Source: an uncultured Clostridia bacterium (GTDB lineage: Bacteria; Bacillota; Clostridia; Lachnospirales; Lachnospiraceae). Taken from it: DNA of 7,480 bases. Location: positions 1-7,480 of the forward strand of contig CAMODY010000090.1 of NCBI GenBank assembly GCA_946611595.1, read 5' to 3'. Below are positions 6,196 through 7,480 of this stretch, one piece after another. Under the pieces are notes generated by a model. It was given only the letters and a program-made list of their open reading frames with translations. It had not been told where the DNA came from and ran no database searches. A program made the position numbers and the translations under genes. How positions within the stretch are numbered: position 1 is the stretch's first letter; every line of letters begins with the position of its first letter.

Positions 6196-7388
6196 TACTC
6201 TAAGTCTGTATTTTTGACTGGATTGAAAATCAGAAGAAGAATAAAAACGACTGCTAGTCCTATGCCGCTGACGATGAAATTCGTGCGGATCCCGCCGCCA
6301 AAGAAGCCTGTAATAAAGTTGATGATCACAGGGGATGCAAAGCGGGCGATACAGCTACAGGCATTGTTCGTCGCAATGGAACGTGAAACATTTTCCTGTT
6401 TCACGACGCTGCAGATAAAGGTCATGTTGATCGGCGGATAAGCTGCAAAGCTGACACCTACTAGAAAGGTTCCAATGATGACCGGAACCAGATTATGAGC
6501 AGTAAAAATCAGCAGCATTCCAACCGCAGCAAGAACTGCAATAATGACATTTGACCAGCGTTTCAGTTTCTGCATATAAAAGCCAAGTGCAAACCCGACA
6601 GGGACACCGACGACCATAAAGAATGCAGTCAGAACGCCGGACAAGGTTACACTGCCCATACCTTCTGTATCGATAAACATTGAAATGTTAGATTGGAATC
6701 CGGTCGACATCAGATTAAACAAAAAGTTGATGCCGATCAGGATCAAAAGATTTTTGGTAAGGAAAGGAGTCCTCTCCGACTTTTCCTGTTTTGTCGGCTG
6801 ATCTTCCGGCATCAGGATTGCAAACAAGATTAGCACCGGAATTCCAAGAAGGAAGACCAGAAACGACCATTTCCATTCCAGCCAGTCAGCGATCGCTCCG
6901 CCCAGAACAGAAAATGCTGCGGCGCCGACACCCTGGATTGCTGCCTGAATTCCCATGACACGGCCTTTATCCGGTCCCTGGAAATGTTCCGAGATCAGCG
7001 TCGCCGTGGAAATATTGATAAAGCCCATGCCGAAGCCGATCAGCGCGCTGGATATATACAGCATCCAGATCTGTGAATGCAAAAGAAGCGGAAGAAGTCC
7101 TCCGACTACCAGAATCACAACGCCTAAGATAATACACTTCTTTTTCGATATGATCTCAGAAAGCTTAACCACTCCAAACATTGAAGGGAGCGCTGCAAGG
7201 GAACAGATCGAATAGATCAGTTGAACCTGTGAATCCGATGCAGCCGGAAAAGAGCCTGCAATGGCAGAAAGGATTCCTGCCTGCATGCTGAAAGACATCA
7301 GCAGCGTTGATACCGCTGCGATGGCCACAATGATTCCCGTCTTCTTTGTTTTCGTTCCAGTTGTCTGTTCGCTCATGCTGTTTTTCAC
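6195..7388 (-). CDS. Major facilitator superfamily (MFS) transporter, 12 TM, substrate unknown
   Basis: 397 aa from a GTG at 7388, or 393 aa from the ATG at 7376 (MSEQTTGTK); neither has a good Shine-Dalgarno site, so the start is open and I keep the longer form. Inner-membrane secondary carrier. Seen: hydrophilic Lys/Thr-rich N-terminus, first helix about 18-45 and in total about twelve hydrophobic spans split by a charged central loop PEDQPTKQEKSERTPF near 194-209. GPDKGRVMGIQAAIQGVGAAAFSVLGGAIAD at 138-168 matches the TM4-5 region of drug/organic-acid carriers. The motif A loop between TM2 and TM3 is degenerate (KLSEIISKKK, 75-84), lacking the usual GxLaDrxGrk. It lies upstream of the hydrolase gene, but its own terminator separates the two, so it is likely a separate transcription unit serving the same pathway by import of substrate or export of product. 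It reads toward the enzyme genes on the same strand. Confidence 0.93.
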   Translation of the reverse strand: MKNSMSEQTTGTKTKKTGIIVAIAAVSTLLMSFSMQAGILSAIAGSFPAASDSQVQLIYSICSLAALPSMFGVVKLSEIISKKKCIILGVVILVVGGLLPLLLHSQIWMLYISSALIGFGMGFINISTATLISEHFQGPDKGRVMGIQAAIQGVGAAAFSVLGGAIADWLEWKWSFLVFLLGIPVLILFAILMPEDQPTKQEKSERTPFLTKNLLILIGINFLFNLMSTGFQSNISMFIDTEGMGSVTLSGVLTAFFMVVGVPVGFALGFYMQKLKRWSNVIIAVLAAVGMLLIFTAHNLVPVIIGTFLVGVSFAAYPPINMTFICSVVKQENVSRSIATNNACSCIARFASPVIINFITGFFGGGIRTNFIVSGIGLAVVFILLLIFNPVKNTDLE

Positions 7389-7410
7389 TTGCTATGTTAT
7401 GTTTGCTTTT

Positions 7411-7430
7411 TGTCACATTTTAAAATGACA
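7411..7430. promoter_or_regulatory. AT-rich dyad TGTCA-N10-TGACA upstream of transporter gene
   Basis: TGTCA (7411-7415) and TGACA (7426-7430) flank a perfect 12-bp palindrome CATTTTAAAATG (7416-7427). It lies 23-42 nt before the GTG start, where a promoter or operator would sit. The minus strand shows TAAAAT as a possible -10, but no good -35 at proper spacing. Low confidence as a promoter, moderate as a dyad. Confidence 0.35.
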
Positions 7431-7445
7431 TCTCTTTTTCAAAGT

Positions 7446-7472
7446 ATCACCCTGACATTGTGTCAGGGTGAT
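7446..7472. promoter_or_regulatory. Perfect 12-bp inverted repeat at window edge, operator or terminator of the preceding gene
   Basis: ATCACCCTGACA (7446-7457) and TGTCAGGGTGAT (7461-7472) are perfect around a TTG centre, 58-84 nt upstream of the transporter start. Its core CTGACA-N3-TGTCAG equals that at 3180-3194. A minus-strand transcript from a gene beyond the edge could end here, yet ATACTTTG follows rather than a T-run, so operator is equally likely. Confidence 0.5.
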
Positions 7473-7480
7473 GACCTGTA

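Noticed and set aside
7165..7416. Minus-strand GTG frame of 83 aa overlapping the transporter N-terminus
   Set aside because: Out-of-frame with the clear MFS first helix; His/Asn-rich composition typical of a shadow frame.
1..7480. Canonical bile acid 7-dehydroxylation (bai) operon
   Set aside because: OYE and MFS types fit, but no CoA ligase, CoA transferase, 7-dehydratase or short-chain dehydrogenase is present, and the CocE-like hydrolase is not a bai gene.
1..7480. CRISPR array, tRNA, insertion sequence or phage attachment site
   Set aside because: No spaced direct repeats, cloverleaf, transposase or integrase sequence was seen on either strand.

Overview
This window carries five protein-coding genes, all on the minus strand, and looks like part of a catabolic or detoxification operon from an anaerobic Firmicute. 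A gut Lachnospiraceae/Clostridium-type genome is my best guess. The basis is moderate GC content, Shine-Dalgarno sites of the AGGAGG type, oxygen-sensitive flavin/iron-sulfur enzyme families typical of those bacteria, and a stem-loop terminator of a kind I remember as common in Clostridia. No ribosomal RNA or marker gene is present, so the taxon is inference.

Layout in the direction of transcription (right to left): an MFS transporter (7388-6195, ending in a stem-loop terminator at 6167-6195); a gap of 162 bp with nested inverted repeats (6056-6099); a CocE/NonD-type alpha/beta hydrolase (6032-4242); 21 bp further, a flavodoxin-fold FMN reductase with a C-terminal four-cysteine metal knuckle (4220-3261); a 118-bp gap with a hairpin (3219-3247) and a short palindrome (3180-3194); a FAD flavoprotein of the fumarate reductase/3-ketosteroid dehydrogenase superfamily (3142-1673); a 134-bp gap with a perfect 11-bp hairpin (1566-1594); and an Old Yellow Enzyme/2,4-dienoyl-CoA reductase-type FMN/4Fe-4S/FAD enzyme (1538 to the window edge, 3' end missing). 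No gene-free stretch exceeds 300 bp.

A coherent reading (inference) is that a substrate enters through the MFS carrier, the CocE-like hydrolase or acyltransferase-like enzyme removes or modifies an ester/amide group, and the product is reduced or desaturated at a C=C bond by the two large flavoenzymes, with the small FMN protein supplying electrons. The OYE gene is of the type found in bile acid (BaiCD/BaiH), steroid and plant-phenolic reduction, but no CoA ligase, dehydratase or hydroxysteroid dehydrogenase is visible, so this is not a canonical bai operon and the substrate is unknown.

The points most worth a second look are the altered active sites in the hydrolase and in the FAD flavoprotein, the rubredoxin-like knuckle on the FMN reductase, and a recurring CTGACA-N3-TGTCAG palindrome found upstream of both the transporter and the flavoprotein.
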